Positions 36,815 through 49,487 of a stretch of DNA of 64,000 nucleotides are shown here, one piece after another. Location: positions 15,138,597 to 15,202,596 of the forward strand of contig NC_087083.1 in assembly GCF_026151205.1 (NCBI RefSeq), written 5' to 3'. Position numbers and translations under genes: made by a program. Every line of letters starts with the position of its first letter. Positions within the stretch are counted from its first letter, which is position 1. This DNA is from Bolinopsis microptera. Its lineage: Eukaryota > Ctenophora > Tentaculata > Lobata > Bolinopsidae. Below the pieces are notes generated by a model that did not search any database, had not been told where the DNA came from, and saw nothing but the letters and a program-made list of their open reading frames with translations.

Positions 36815-38045
36815 TTAAACGAATAACGTAAGCTCACTTATTAATGATGCTGTAACTGAATTGTCCTTAGATTTCGTGACAATTCTGCACGCTTCAACAA
36901 TCTTCGGTTTCTGTCCAATGTTTTGAAAAATCTCGCTAACTGTGTCAATAAGTTCTCTATATATCTCGCTCCCTTGTGACGGACCAAATACAATGACGTT
37001 GCGACTGCGGTCCTCTTCCTCAACAACACGTTTTACTACGCTTTTGAGCGTTTCCAAGCTTATGACTTGCTCAGCTTTGGCTGTGAATTCTTCGCCATTG
37101 AACTGTATGTTTGTGTTTTAGGTGAGTTAACAACAGATGTCTTAACGGCGTTCTTCAACGTTTCAAGTTGTTTAGTTTTACGCAGTCCGAAAGCTCTGCC
37201 TGAGCTTATCGGATAGCTTTATTCGGACGTTATTTTACCCGTACTGCAACCGGAAATAATGTGAACGGGAATAATTTTGAGCGGACATTAAAATAAACGC
37301 GACCGCTCAATGGTCTATTTAATTACAATTTAAAACGTCCGCCAATATTCGAACGGATATTAAAATTAAAATGAACGGACATTAAAATGAACGCTTATAG
37401 GGCTTAACTTGTAGTTGTAGCATTTGGCATTTGCAGCAACTATTAACTTATGTCCGTAAAAATAAAGTCCAATAAGGACAAATTAGCGTTGCCGTTATTA
37501 ATTATTGATCATATTAGTTGTACAACTACAATTAATATTTTGGTATTCCCATGCATGTGTCATGGTTCCAACAGGAAAATATTTCAATCTGCAATCCGAG
37601 TAGAATGTAATGTGTAAATATACTGCGATCTCTGATATATAGTTATACTGAAACATAGCCTGAGCTGCAACCGTTCACCACTACAATTAGTGCATACCTC
37701 AATACACATTACGGCCGGATCGGGATAATGCGATCCTGAGGGCTATAATTATTAAAAGGTGTTCTCACGAGATCTCCGACACATGAATTCTATCGATTCA
37801 CCATTGAGTATGAATCAGCAATTAAACTACTGAGCTTACATATGCAGAATGATGGATGAGCACATATAATTGCCTGCTTCATAGTTTGTTCACCCAATCT
37901 ATTCACCCAATGTTATTGTTACGATCAAAGCTGTGTTAGGACCATTTTCAAAAATATTTCGCCATCTATACTGTCACAATGTAAGTTTTACAATGGTACA
38001 ACCTCCATAAAAATCTAAAAAAATCGGATAAAACCAACCACACTA
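36815..38045 (-). repeat. Right inverted arm, outer part, with ORF1-like fragment
   Basis: Inverse of 27950-29170. The ORF1-like fragment is at 36815-37057, minus strand (VVKRVVEEEDRSRNVIVFGP). It has only one copy of the 0.7-kb block that is doubled in the left arm. Confidence 0.85.
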
Positions 38046-38053
38046 AGCTCGGC
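38046..38053. other. Right 8-bp target-site duplication AGCTCGGC
   Basis: Direct repeat of 27942-27949, directly after the CCACACTA end. Confidence 0.85.
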
Positions 38054-40015
38054 GAGGCACAGAAGCGCATTTCGCAGATCTAGCGAGAAGCATAATTGGA
38101 TGCGCGGCGCGGCACAGTAACGCTTATAGCTTAATTTGCAGAATAACTTGTAATTTAGTAACGTATAATATGTGCTAAATTTTGTACGAACAAGTAAATT
38201 ATTTGATCATTGTTAATGGACTAGCCCGAAGCGACGTGCGCTACTTCGTACTTCTTGGCTTGGACTAATAGTTTGAGAAAAAGCGGCGCGTGATACTGTG
38301 ATAGAAAATCAATGTTTTGATGGTTTGGCGAATGTTGACGATGTCATAGTCATACCTTATACCTTTCGTCTTTCCAGTTGGAGGTGCACGATAAAAATAA
38401 AGTTGCTCGGATTTTCAAAATTTTTGTTCACATTTTTTGGAGAGTGTGAGCCTTTTTACAATATAAATTTTTGTCATACGTTTTTGGAATCATCAGTGAC
38501 TTTCGCATAGGTGCCAAAATTGGTGATGCGTGGCTTTGCGGGAGCAAAAGTTAATCTAAAACTTGCGTACTTTATCGAAATTCGAGGATTTTTGACGTAT
38601 TATTCGGATATATTTTTGGTTCCTTGAATGAGATCATTCTGAAAATTTGTGAATCAAAAAACCTTCCAATAGGGCTTTCACAACTGTCCAAAAATTTAGT
38701 GGATTTTGGAGTTGATATAATAATTGATATTGACGATGTTTCACCTAACCATGTGCTTGCTTTCGCGCCACTTCGGGCGCGCTTGTTTCAGAGTTCAAGT
38801 CCACGAACCCTAATGTGAAGGTTCGTGCGCGCGCGCGCAGTGCTGACAACAGCGTCTATGTAGCGCATGTAGTCTTGGCACTTCTCCCTCCAGTATGCAG
38901 TAACCACTTTTCAGGTTCCTATAGTGCATAGTGACAGTGTATAGGGGTTAATTAGGTATAAACTACAGTACAGCTGTACTTACATTTACATTCACAAGCA
39001 TGCAAGCTCACCTGGTCCAATGAGCGGGAAACGGACTACAAGGTCTGGTGACGTCATAGTCACGTGACAGCTCATACATCATAGGCTCATAATTACGTGA
39101 CCTCAGACCCAATCAATGATTAATCAGGTTCGGGCATGGTCAGCCCCTGTCACCCGATCTTGAGGTGACGTATGACACCTCGTTTACGCAATCAATGTCT
39201 GAAAGGCTACACACGTTGCATATGAGGACAAAAGCGCGGGAAATTTTGGCACCCTATATGATCATAGCAACCCACCCAACGATTTTGGCACCACTCGAGT
39301 GGTGCCAAAATCGTTGGGTGGGTTGCTGGCTAGAGCCCTTTTACCGCCGTAAGGCTGGCGCGCGCTACTGCAAGCGCAAGGGCTCTGGATAGAGCAAAAC
39401 GATGTCAACCCATCAAGTTCGGTGCTCTGCGAAGCAGAGCAACGATCGTTGATAGATTGAAAGCCCCCCCCCCCCCCCCGCAATAGGGGATGGACTAATT
39501 TATTGTCCGCGTCATAATATCAATCAGTTTAAAAACACCTCGCCGGGCACTCTAAAAAAACTCTATCAAGGTTACTGGGCGGCGCTCAGCCTGTCATTCC
39601 GCCGAATCTTTATTTTATGTTTATGAACATAATCATATATCGTACCCAAGAGTTTTCAGTTTACGAACTACGCTTGTAGCGCGATGCGTTACTGTGCCGC
39701 GCCGCGCACTCAATAAGGCTTTCACAGATCGGCGAGATGCGCTACTGTGTCGCGCCGCGCATCCAAAAATGCTTCTCGGCATCTAATAATGCTTTTCGGC
39801 GAGATGCACCACTGAGCTGTGAAAGATTGGCATCATGAATCAACGATGTTAGTTACTTGTATAAATTTCGTCGAAATCTAGTACGTGCCGCTTTTTTCCG
39901 ATCTTGTAGGTTTACAACCTACCAGGACGCGCGCCGAGTTGGACTCGTCGACGGTCCTAATATATGGAACAGAGATTTTACGAGTATCACCCGTTAATTC
40001 CGATCCCGAAATGTT
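38054..40015. other. Dispersed-repeat mosaic, no gene
   Basis: Starts with the right half of the repeat hit by the transposon (GAGGCACAGAAGCGC, GATCTAGCGAGAAGC). Related GGCGAGATGCGCTACTG text recurs at 39680-39810 and 48870-48950. CATTGTTAATG...GCTACTTCGTA at 38209-38252 recurs at 40880-40920. A short inverted pair, CCAACGATTTTGGCACCACT at 39277 and its complement ending near 39321, makes a strong hairpin (CACTCGAGTG centre). A poly-C run is at 39463-39479, and the ACTGGGC motif at 39574. No convincing coding frame. Confidence 0.5.
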
Positions 40016-40028
40016 AAGGGTCGACGGT

Positions 40029-40150
40029 CGTTTACATATAACGTAATCAGCTGAGGAGGTTGGGGTTTCCAAATGATTATTGATTACGCTAGTGTAATAT
40101 TGACATAATAGCTATGGTAAAACTGATTACGGAGTATGTGAACGACCCCT
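40029..40150. mobile_element. MITE copy, GTTCACAT family
   Basis: Ends GTCGTTTACATATAACGTAA and, inverted, GATTACGGAGTATGTGAACG then ACCCC. Core ATTACGCTAGTGTAATATTG. A partial second copy follows at 40303-40424 in the other orientation (AGCTATTAAGC..., AGTAAGCGTAATAATTTG, ending TGTAAACGACCCC). Confidence 0.65.
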
Positions 40151-40624
40151 CATTGTTAGTAATCAGTTCCATACATTGATTGACGATGACAATCCATCGA
40201 GATCGTTGCTCCATCGACGACGATCGATCGACGACGATCGATTCGATGCGAAGCAAAAATACTAGTTTGCGCGGCGTGTCGAAGCGGCGAAGTCCTCCAA
40301 TTCCATACATAGCTATTAAGCTATCAGTATTGTGTCACAATCACACTAGTAAGCGTAATAATTTGAAAAACCCCGGCCGGCGGCATCAGGCCCCTTATAT
40401 AATTATAATATGTAAACGACCCCTTGATTAAGCGATATTTAATATTTTGTTCCACTCAGCCGAATATTTAATAAATCGAGTGTAATAGTTGGGTGACTTC
40501 GACGCGCGCGCAAGCTTATAGTTATATCATTCTCACTTAAATTATAATTAATTTTCATACACAGTAAAAATTAATTTTCATACAAAATAAAAATAACAAA
40601 AAAGATTGGGTGGGGAAAGACAGG

Positions 40625-40877
<253 letters not shown>

Positions 40878-41459
40878 ACCATTGTTAATGATCTGGCCCG
40901 GCGCGCGCTACTTCGTAGCACTTGCTTGATACATGTTTCGTATCCCAATATCAGAGATAATATGGATACACCAGGAAGGAACACCTCTGCGCGGCGTAAG
41001 TAAATTTACAAGTTCGCGCGAAAAATTGTCTTATTTTCCTGGCGCTTTGTTCTCGCGCCGGGAGTGAATCACTAATTAGCTAAATACTCAACTAGCATAA
41101 TCTACAATATAGATCTATAATACGAAGTAAGAGTTGCCACGTTACTCTTTTATTTCTCCGTTAAGCCTACAATTCTAATAACTAACAATTGAGTATGAGG
41201 TCAATTAAATTTCCATAGATATGGATTATAAAATTATATAAACAAATAATTGAACAGCATGAGACAAGTTGAAAACACACAAACGAATAAATGACAAGCT
41301 CGTTAAGGATCGTTGCTTGATATTGGAGATTTCAAAACTGTAGTCCGACAGTCAAAGTTGTTTTGTCTAACTTTAGTACGTGTCGAACTTGAGTCCAGAT
41401 AGAGCACTTTAGTTCGACAGACTCAGAGTCGAACCTTAGGGTTTGTCGAACTTGTCCTT

Positions 41460-42320
41460 CAACATTGTTTACAGCGGGCAATATCCTTTATTTCATTCAA
41501 TTCTTCTGAAGTGTTCATGACCAAATTACGGTCTTTAGGATCGTCCATTAATAATTTAAAGAGGCTTTTGCCGAGACAACCTGTACGCCCTTTTAATTTT
41601 GACAGGGCAGCTCAGAAGTAGATGGTTCTAAAACAAAACAAAAGTAAATCTAATCCCTTTAATATAAATATGCTACCATATTCTAGCTTACTCGTAGAAC
41701 ACAACTCGGAATACTTAGTGGCCTTAACGGTGGCCTTACCCGCCTTAACATCCAACTTAGGCAGAACATAGCTTAACGACAAAACATCTGATATACAACT
41801 TCAGAAACCTTCTCTATAGCCTCTTTTTTAATAACAGAACAATCGTCAGCTAACATGGCAATTAGAATGTTATGGGGGTGTTCAAAATAAGAATTATTTC
41901 GTTAAACTTCTAAACAAATTTCCCTGTCAACTTTACCCTTAACGTGTTTCCTGACCAATGTTACTTCCTCATACAAGTTAACTACACCATTAACAACTGA
42001 GCTTTTATACTTGATATTCAAATCAAGCGGTAAGTAAATATTGATGATATAACTAACTCGACTGCATTGTAATCCACCTTGCGTGGCTGAGAGAACCAAT
42101 TCGTTCTCTCGAAAGTTCAGGACTCAGAACCCCTTAAATTTTTAATGGCAGTTCTATCCTGTGAAGGCACCAAATAAATCTTTGCGATTCCCGTCCAAAA
42201 ATTTTTCTCCAAGAGGGCTATAATCCCATTGTGACGTCCGGTGTTGACGTAAGTGGCGTAACAGCTACAAGATCTTAGTGGCGAGTTGTCGAATGTCGAT
42301 CCTAAGCTCATCACAATGCT
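41460..42320 (-). pseudogene. Decayed relative of the 11-exon transposase
   Basis: Minus strand, high to low: 42314-42117 includes TYVNTGRHNGIIALLEKNFW, comparable with the second-Asp segment (DNTSVNSG) of the intact gene but with the Asp position lost (CYATYVNTG). Near 41895-41800, EHPHNILIAMLADD parallels HPESVILAML. Near 41755-41695, after a frame change, PKLDVKAGKATVKATKYSEL parallels PKIVFKCTTYFEMV. The last open piece ends LNEIKDIARCKQC at 41460. Motif order and spacing match the same family, with stops and frame changes throughout. Confidence 0.6.
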
Positions 42321-43318
42321 GCATATTTTCTCCCGTCAAAGTATAGCGACTCCACTTTCAGATTCCGAAGGTCTTCTAACTCATTCTCTTTAGATCGGTG
42401 CACTATCTTTGGATTTCTTCAGTCTCCTGAAATATATTATGTCACAATAGATCATTAGATGATACGTAAAGATACTGTACAGGCAATCCATGATTGTTGA
42501 TTTGTTTGGGTACCCAAAAATATTTCTTTTATATGAATAGCTTATAAAAAACCCAACATTAGGATGTATTTGAAAAGTAACTTAAAACGACATGCAGAGC
42601 GACCGATAACGCCTGAATCAATGCTTGGTAGCACAAACCGGAGGTTAAAAATGAATACTGACCACATGGTTGTTGCATGGGTCACTTGCAAGTTCATATA
42701 TCACATACTTGGTTTTACATTTACAATAACTAAATCAGAGCGACCTCCAATCTCCATAGATGATCAAACGTATGGCCCGATCATATCGACGAGAATTTTT
42801 AATCGATTTTCGGCATTTCAACTTTCAATTCCCATATCCTAGATATGACTTAACATATGTGGGATGACTTGCGTGCTATTGTGTCTTATTGTGATAGAAA
42901 ACAGCTCGATATTATTTAATCCCACCAAACATGCATATTGCATACTATCGAAGATCCCCTGCACTTTAAAGAAATGCTTACAACATTTGTGAAATCATTC
43001 CCGGATGAGCCTCTAGTCACTAGTGGCAGGATACAGCTGTCGAAATAGAAACTCGTTACTGGACTGGAGTGGAATAAAGGCAGCGATCTCGCTATCCGAG
43101 TGGTCAGCAACTATGATGACCCGATAGAGGATTCTATGAAGCACACCAAAGTAACCAAAGAAATCACCCAGCAAATGCGATATGACTCATATCGCATTTC
43201 GTGGGTGATGTAATTATTATGAGCTATGATAAATCACATTTCTTGCACTACTCGGTCTGATTGTTGAGGAAAAGAGAGGTAGATGGTAATCCAGGTAGGC
43301 CGGTTCAGATAAGTACAA
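42321..43318. other. Probable transposon remnant, not resolved
   Basis: No clean frame. The plus strand has short stretches (HFKEMLTTFVKSFPDEPLV; LEWNKGSDLAIRVVSNYDD) that could belong with the open frame at 43322. A palindromic word, CGATATGACTCATATCG at 43167-43183, is present. Confidence 0.3.
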
Positions 43319-43321
43319 TTG

Positions 43322-43723
43322 ATGGTACAAATTACGGATCATGATTCATACCTGGCCATTTCGGAAAGCAGTGTGGGTTTAAGAGTTCCGACTCCTGATA
43401 GCGTAATCCAGTTTCTTTATATTTGGGATGACCTCCGAAACAAAAACCCTGTCCCCCTCCGCCGCTTTTGTGGTGATGTAGAATGGCTTCAGTACCGCAA
43501 TAGCCTTGGTCAGAAGATCCCAATCGTGAGGAGTCATCTGCAAAATTCAGTTGATCAATACTTAGCCTGTACATTGAGAAGTGAGCTAGGAATTAGGAGG
43601 TCCAGACTAGAGGACAAGAATTTGTTTCAGTTACATTCCAAAGACATTGATTCTCTAAACTTGATGTTAACTAGTGCCACTCAGAAAATGAGAAATGAGT
43701 CAAAAGAGCTGCATGTAAACTGA
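43322..43723 (+). CDS. 134-codon open frame, unrecognised
   Basis: From ATG 43322 to TGA 43721-43723 the frame reads as a plausible protein (SVIQFLYIWDDLRNKNPVPL; NSVDQYLACTLRSELGIRR; DIDSLNLMLTSATQKM) with little low complexity. No motif of a known family is recognised. It sits between two decayed transposases and overlaps the 3' end of the one on the minus strand. It may be the C-terminal exon of another mobile-element protein or chance. Confidence 0.3.
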   Translation: MVQITDHDSYLAISESSVGLRVPTPDSVIQFLYIWDDLRNKNPVPLRRFCGDVEWLQYRNSLGQKIPIVRSHLQNSVDQYLACTLRSELGIRRSRLEDKNLFQLHSKDIDSLNLMLTSATQKMRNESKELHVN

Positions 43724-43739
43724 CCTGTTGAGATGCAGA

Positions 43740-44852
43740 CAACGATGAACTTTGTAGTATTATGACCCCCAAATAGGAATCCAGCGCTTTTGACGACCAA
43801 ACATCACAGCTCAGACTGTAATCAGCTCCTTTCAGGCTATCATCAATCGATTTCTTCAGTTTAAACTCTATTATATAATTCAGAAAACAGTTTTGTGCGC
43901 ACCACCTTTTCTGAGGGTATGTCAAACTTCTTGTTCAAACCTGAATGAGTCGGAAGTCAGATGATCTTAAATTATCTGTAAATGATTATCCAACAAATGA
44001 TTGTCAATCTGCTGCTAATTTACTTAATAGCAATCAATTTTATCATCACAAAGAACTCAATTGGAATTGTAATCTGGAGTCATCACAGCTCGAGCCTAGA
44101 AAAGTTGTTTTGTTATTGAGCTAAGTTATTTAAAACGTCCCAAATGAATCTTACCGTCAACAAACTGTTAAAAATGTTCATTCTCAACAGTCGTGTAGGG
44201 GAGCATCTGATCAATAATCCATTTCAGGAGCAACTTTTTAGATCTTTTTGACGTTCATCAGTCTAGTAACAGTGGCGCCGCTCCAGACTGCCCCCGCTGA
44301 TTAGATGTTGTCAGTTGATACATCGATCTCCGCTCAGCTTCGACTTCATCAGACTTTTGTCTCTTGAGTCTTGACCCTCTGTGATTCACGTATTGCAGTT
44401 GCTTCCTTGTGTTTAGAAGGGTGCTTATGTTGCAAATGATCCCATAAAATGATTACCTGGATAAGCTTTATTTAGTAATTTTTATAGTCATATCGATTGT
44501 TCATAGTTGCTGGTTCCTTTCCAGCTAGAGTCCACGATTGACTGCACATTAGTCGTTATAAAAATATTGTGGCTAAAGGTTCCTAAATCATTATAAATAT
44601 AGCTCAAAGTTATTTTCTAGAAAACAAAAGTATTATACCTGGAAATCCTTGGCCGCTTGGCCTGAGTTTTCCCAGTCTGATAGAAGCCAAGCACTCCAAA
44701 TAATAATATGGACTTCCTCCAGGATCTGGCACAGTAAAGAATGTCCACACATCGGAAACATTCCTCTTGGATTGAGACATCCTAGCCATGTGACAAGCAC
44801 CTGCAGTAAAGCACAGTTAATAAATGAAATCGAATTGACGGTCAGAGGCACG
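43740..44852 (-). pseudogene. Decayed BED-type hAT transposase
   Basis: Minus strand. Near 44805-44640 an exon-like frame (donor GTATAA) reads MSQSKRNVSDVWTLFTVPDP, matching the start of a BED zinc finger (S.VW..F). At 43960-43750 the text IPSEKVVRTKLFSELYNRV, then after a frame slip SIDDSLKGADYSLSCDVWSS and KALDSYLGVI, matches the hAT catalytic start in ZBED-like proteins (iPS...l...ly; sLT.D.Ws....sYlgv), where the Asp of CDVWSS is the first catalytic Asp. Later domains were not found. Frame slips and missing exons show it is dead. Confidence 0.65.
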
Positions 44853-47294
44853 GTGAATCAATTATTTCTGGGTAGGAATACTGAATAGGCTGAATAATGA
44901 ACTAATTTGATTTACTGTCCGATGTATCAGCCCGTTGGTTTAAATTTTGACATTTAAAAACAATGTAAATAAACTATTGAAATCAATCAGCACATAACCT
45001 CTACAGCACGGTTTCACAAAACTGTCCTAATCAATGCGTTCACTGCAGCTAATGTCAACGATCTAATTATTCGATTAATTACTCAACTATAATAAGGATC
45101 ATGGCAAATCCTGAGAGGGAGAGTAAATTCGCCGAGCTTGTTCAGTGTCAGTATGAGAGTTAATCTCTCAGTATGAGAGTTAATCTCTCAGCTAATCTGT
45201 AATCGCAGAGGAAAGAAAAGCTATAAAAATTGTAATAGGCTTCAATAAGAAAGGGCAGGGAATGTTCAATACATTTTGTACAGCTTTTACCTTCGGTCCC
45301 TAGGCCACGGACCACGGTGTATACAGAGTAGAAAGTAAGCGATAAATCACTAACGCAAAACAAAACGACAAATTATGGACTGAATTCAAGATGGCCGACA
45401 TAAGTCGGAAGTTGGTTGTACCTGACGCACCGACACCAGTCCCCGCTTCACTGTCAGTTGGACTACTGCGGCAGTCAAACCCTGCCCTAGATGTACATTA
45501 TATGATGTAACGAGCTACACTGCGTGTACTCACTGCGTGTACTGTACTCCTGTTGGCTGTAGGACGAGCGGGGGACTGTTGGTCGGAAGTAGGACCCTAG
45601 AGCGGAGTCAAATCGCCAGGGTAGGCCGTAGGACCCTAGAGCGGAACAAGGTTAATGCTGCCGGCTGTTCGTCCCTGGATGAAGATGGGCTTCTCAGTAG
45701 GAGTCGAGGAATGACTGTTGCATATTTGAGATAGTTGCAAAGAGGAGTAGGAATCGAATGTGATATACTAAAGCTAAATTCTCCGTGACATTTATACCTA
45801 CTGCACTATCGAAATCACTAACAAGAACCGCTATGCGATTATGGCCTCTGATCTGGATCATACCCTGTCACCAGAGTGCTAAATTGTCATGCTATGAGAT
45901 CCTCATTCCAAAATGATCTGCTTGAGTGCACGTACTTGGTCGGTTTTCACCGGGGCGAGAGTGAAAAAAATCTAGAAGCTAATTGAAATCGAGTATGCAG
46001 TTTAGTGTCTACAACTTTTCTAGAAATCAGGTCCTTTGTAAGGTCATTCTAGATCAGAATTGATAATGTACGCAAATTTTATCAGTAGTTCCAACCCTAG
46101 GGGGGCAATTTCTAAATTACCCTCATAGGCGCAAATATATGATTTTTGTAATTTGCAGGTGATAGCTGGACAGAGTAGGAATAAGTCTGAGGTTGCTGGA
46201 TAGGGCTAACATTTGCAAGTGCTAGTGGTAGCATAATAACAATTATTGAGCGTTGATGGAAGCTAGATAGAGCAGGAAGTAGCATTCAGAGATTGCTCGA
46301 AAGAGCTAGAATGGAGATTGGAGGTAGCAGAATTGAAGGAAACTAGAAGTAGATTCTACTACATCAACATGAGGTTGGATTGGAGGTGATTAGCCATAAT
46401 AGCCAAACAGTACTGGAGAATGCCCAACTTGTGATAAGACCAGGATACCGGCTTAATCCTGATCCCTAATCCCGGTCCCGGCACTTTTCCCCAGTCCCGG
46501 CCAACATGAACAAAGCGGTCCCGGTCGAGCCTTGGCTTTAACGAGATGGAAGCAACCAGAGAGATGGTTAGATGTATAAATTTGGGAACTGAAGTGGTTT
46601 GAAATAACCGAAGAAATGTTAAACAAATTGAACAACAGGTTGAACAAAAAAGTATAAGCACAAAGCATATGTAAAGAGTTACCGCTATCGAGTGATAAAA
46701 GAGGAGAAAGCATAAATATGATCTTAGGCAGACGCCTGCAGCTAGCTCATCGCGGTATCACATGACTTTAATACTGCGATATCATTGGTCATCTGTATAT
46801 CCAATGCGAAATATAAATATTGCGCGATTTTCATGAATTAGTAGCGCCGTACAAAAATTAAGCAGTTTGGAACAAAATTACAAGTTTTAAGTTTACACAA
46901 ATATTAAAACATTTACATTTTTCATCGTATGAAGGTTCCAATGACTTAATTAAGTCGTTTAAATAATAAAAATAGTACAAAGATACCAAGTAAACTCACA
47001 AATATTGCAACTTAGTCAAAAACAATGCATTTAACTGTTTTGGTGGCGCGCGCGCACCATCTCAGTCAATTACTCCCATATTTGGTCAAATTGGATAATA
47101 GGGACGCAGAATATGCGTCCCTCGAAAAAGTCCGATTCCTTCATTGTATGCCCCTTTTTCCGCCTTCGGCGGCGCGCGCTTCGCGCGCGAAAAGTGGCAT
47201 GCAACGTATGTCAAGCACTTGCCGTCGGGCCATTTTCGAGAAGAAAGCGGCGCGCGCTACTTCGAAGAAATTTAGACGAGTAACATCCGTCAAA
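44853..47294. other. No gene recognised
   Basis: Short direct repeats: TCAGTATGAGAGTTAATCTC twice at 45148-45190, and GTAGGACCCTAGAGCGGA twice near 45590-45645. Degenerate CCCGGT words at 46470-46530 recall the 13.4-kb hAT-type element. GC-rich palindromes (GGCGCGCGCTTCGCGCGCG at 47171) lie near 47160-47270. None of the open frames is protein-like. Confidence 0.4.
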
Positions 47295-47315
47295 CACACA
47301 CACACACACACACAG
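47295..47315. repeat. (CA)10 microsatellite
   Basis: Short CA run directly before the 10-bp satellite, followed by GGGTTAGGGTTA. Confidence 0.9.
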
Positions 47316-47340
47316 GGTTAGGGTTACTGTTACTGTGATA

Positions 47341-48668
47341 GGATATGATATCTAGCGCTATATGACGCAACGACATCTGACGCAGCAACATATAGCGCTA
47401 GATAGCGACATCTAGCGCTAAATAGCCTGGACTGACACGACCCGAAATTCTTCGCTATTTAGCGCTATCTAACGCTATTTAGCGCTATCTAACGCCAGAT
47501 AGCGCTATCTAGCGCTATATGTCGCAACAACATCTGACGCTATATAGCGCTATCTGGCGCTATATAGCGCTAGATAGCGTGAACTGTCGTAAACTGACCT
47601 ATCCCGCTATCCAGCGCTTGATGTCGCCTGCGTCAGATGTCGTCGCGTCAGATGTCGTCAGATGTCGCTAGATGGCGTCAGATAGCGTCAGATAGCGTCA
47701 GATGTCGCGGCAACATATAACGCTAGATGACGCCAAATAGCGCTATCTAGCGCTATATGTCGCAACAACATCTGACGCTATATAGCGCTATCTGGCGCTA
47801 TATAGCGCTAGATAGCGTGAACTGTCGTAAACTGACCTATCCCGCTATCCAGCGCTTGATGTCGCCTGCGTCAGATGTCGTCGCGTCAGATGTTGTCAGA
47901 TGTCGCTAGATGGCGTCAGATAGCGTCAGATAGCGTCAGATGTCGCGGCAACATATAACGCTAAATGACGCTAGATGTCGTCCCTAGAATTTTTATGAAA
48001 ATAGCGCTATCTGTCGCCTGGCGTCAGTGCTGCGTGCTTAGCGTCATCTAGCGTCATCTAGCGTCATATAGCGTCATATAGCGTCATATAGCGTCATATA
48101 GCGCTAGATAGCGCTAGATAGCGCTAGATAGCGCTAGATAGCGCTAGATAGCGCTAGATAGCGACATTCGAAAGGTGCCGTGCACTTAGCGACAATGTCG
48201 CTAATTGGCGTCATCTAGCGCGTCATCTAGCGTCATCTAGCGTCATCTAGCGTCATCTAGCGTCATCTATCATCATCTGGCGATATTTCACGCTAGATGA
48301 CGCTAGATGTCGTCCCTAGAATTTTTATGAAAATAGCGCTATCTGTCGCCTGGCGTCAGTGCTGCGTGCTTAGCGTCATCTAGCGTCATCTAGCGTCATA
48401 TAGCGTCATATAGCGTCATATAGCGTCATATAGCGCTAGATAGCGCTAGATAGCGCTAGATAGCGCTAGATAGCGCTAGATAGCGCTAGATAGCGCTAGA
48501 TAGCGACATTCGAAAGGTGCCGTGCACTTAGCGACAATGTCGCTAATTGGCGTCATCTAGCGCGTCATCTAGCGTCATCTAGCGTCATCTAGCGTCATCT
48601 AGCGTCATCTATCATCATCTGGCGATATTTCACGCTAGATGACGCTAGATGACGCTAGATGACGTCAT
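47341..48668. repeat. Second 10-bp-period satellite array, with higher-order units
   Basis: Same words as the 9.5-kb array (TAGCGCTATC, TAGCGTCATA, GATAGCGCTA). Higher-order organisation is clear. A unit of about 240 bp starting AGCGCTATATGTCGCAACAA occurs at about 47511 and 47748. A unit of about 330 bp containing CCTAGAATTTTTATGAAAAT and GCGTCAGTGCTGCGTGCTTA occurs at about 47983 and 48311. The end GTCATATGTCGAATTTCAAC at 48662 is the inverse of the array start at 9461. Confidence 0.9.
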
Positions 48669-48840
48669 ATGTCGAATTTCAACTATCAGTAAAGGTCCAT
48701 CAGATCTTCATCCACCAACATGCTCGTTACCACCTAATGAAGCTCATTGTTGCTCGCTAGCGAATAGCTCCCGATGAGATTACTGATTGGCTATCGAAAT
48801 CACTGATTATAAAGTGCCGAGATCACGTATCTCCTTGATT

Positions 48841-48960
48841 CACGATGTCAATCCTTCGCAGCTCGGTGAGGCACAGTGGTGCATCTCGCCGATCTACCGA
48901 AGGTTGCGAGAAGCATTATTTGATGCGCGCGCGACCCAGTAGTGCATCGCGCTACAAGTA
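48841..48960. repeat. Unoccupied relative of the 10.1-kb transposon's target
   Basis: GATGTCAATCCTTCGC, AGCTCGGT, GAGGCACAGTGGTGC and GATCTACCGAAGG line up with the left flank (GATGTCAATTCATCGC + AGCTCGGC) and the right flank (GAGGCACAGAAGCGC, GATCTAGCGAGAAGC) of the element. The 8-base target occurs once here (48860-48867), as an empty site should. Confidence 0.75.
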
Positions 48961-49215
48961 TCTCCAATATCTTAAAAGGGTCATAACTCTGTTAAATTGT
49001 AAACAACCAACTTGAAATTTTGCATATATCATATATGCAAAATTTATATGTCTAGAAACTTTGAAGTTCCTAGCTGAAAGCGTTCTCACTTTATGGTGAC
49101 AATAGCGAAAAAGAGAGATTGGCGTGCCAAACCCACTGTAATTAATTAAATTTGACGAAACTTTCAGGAAATCTAAATTTGACCCATATCTATAATCTCT
49201 GAAATTTCTGTGCAA
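48952..49215 (-). repeat. Inverse copy of the satellite-adjacent repeat at 9128-9385
   Basis: Close match on the opposite strand, including TATAGATATGGGTCAAA and TTTCAGCTAGGAACTTC. An extra palindrome, TTGCATATATCATATATGCA at 49018, has been added here. Confidence 0.75.
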
Positions 49216-49487
49216 TTATTCTAAGAAGAATTACGTGAGTTATTAAAGGGTCACCCTGTAGTTTAAGTTTGATCTTGACAAGCTTGCAAAGTTTCAAAAG
49301 ATTTCAAGAAGAACTTTATATAATGACAACGGCAATCCAAAGTTGACAGAAAATGGTGAAAATAGCAATTTTCAGTGATTTTAGCAATTTTATTTCAATT
49401 TAGGCGTGTCCCCAAGTGTGCAAATTTTTGAATTTCAACTTTAAAACTAGCCTAGGCCTAATACACAATATAGAGCTGGTGAGCGGA

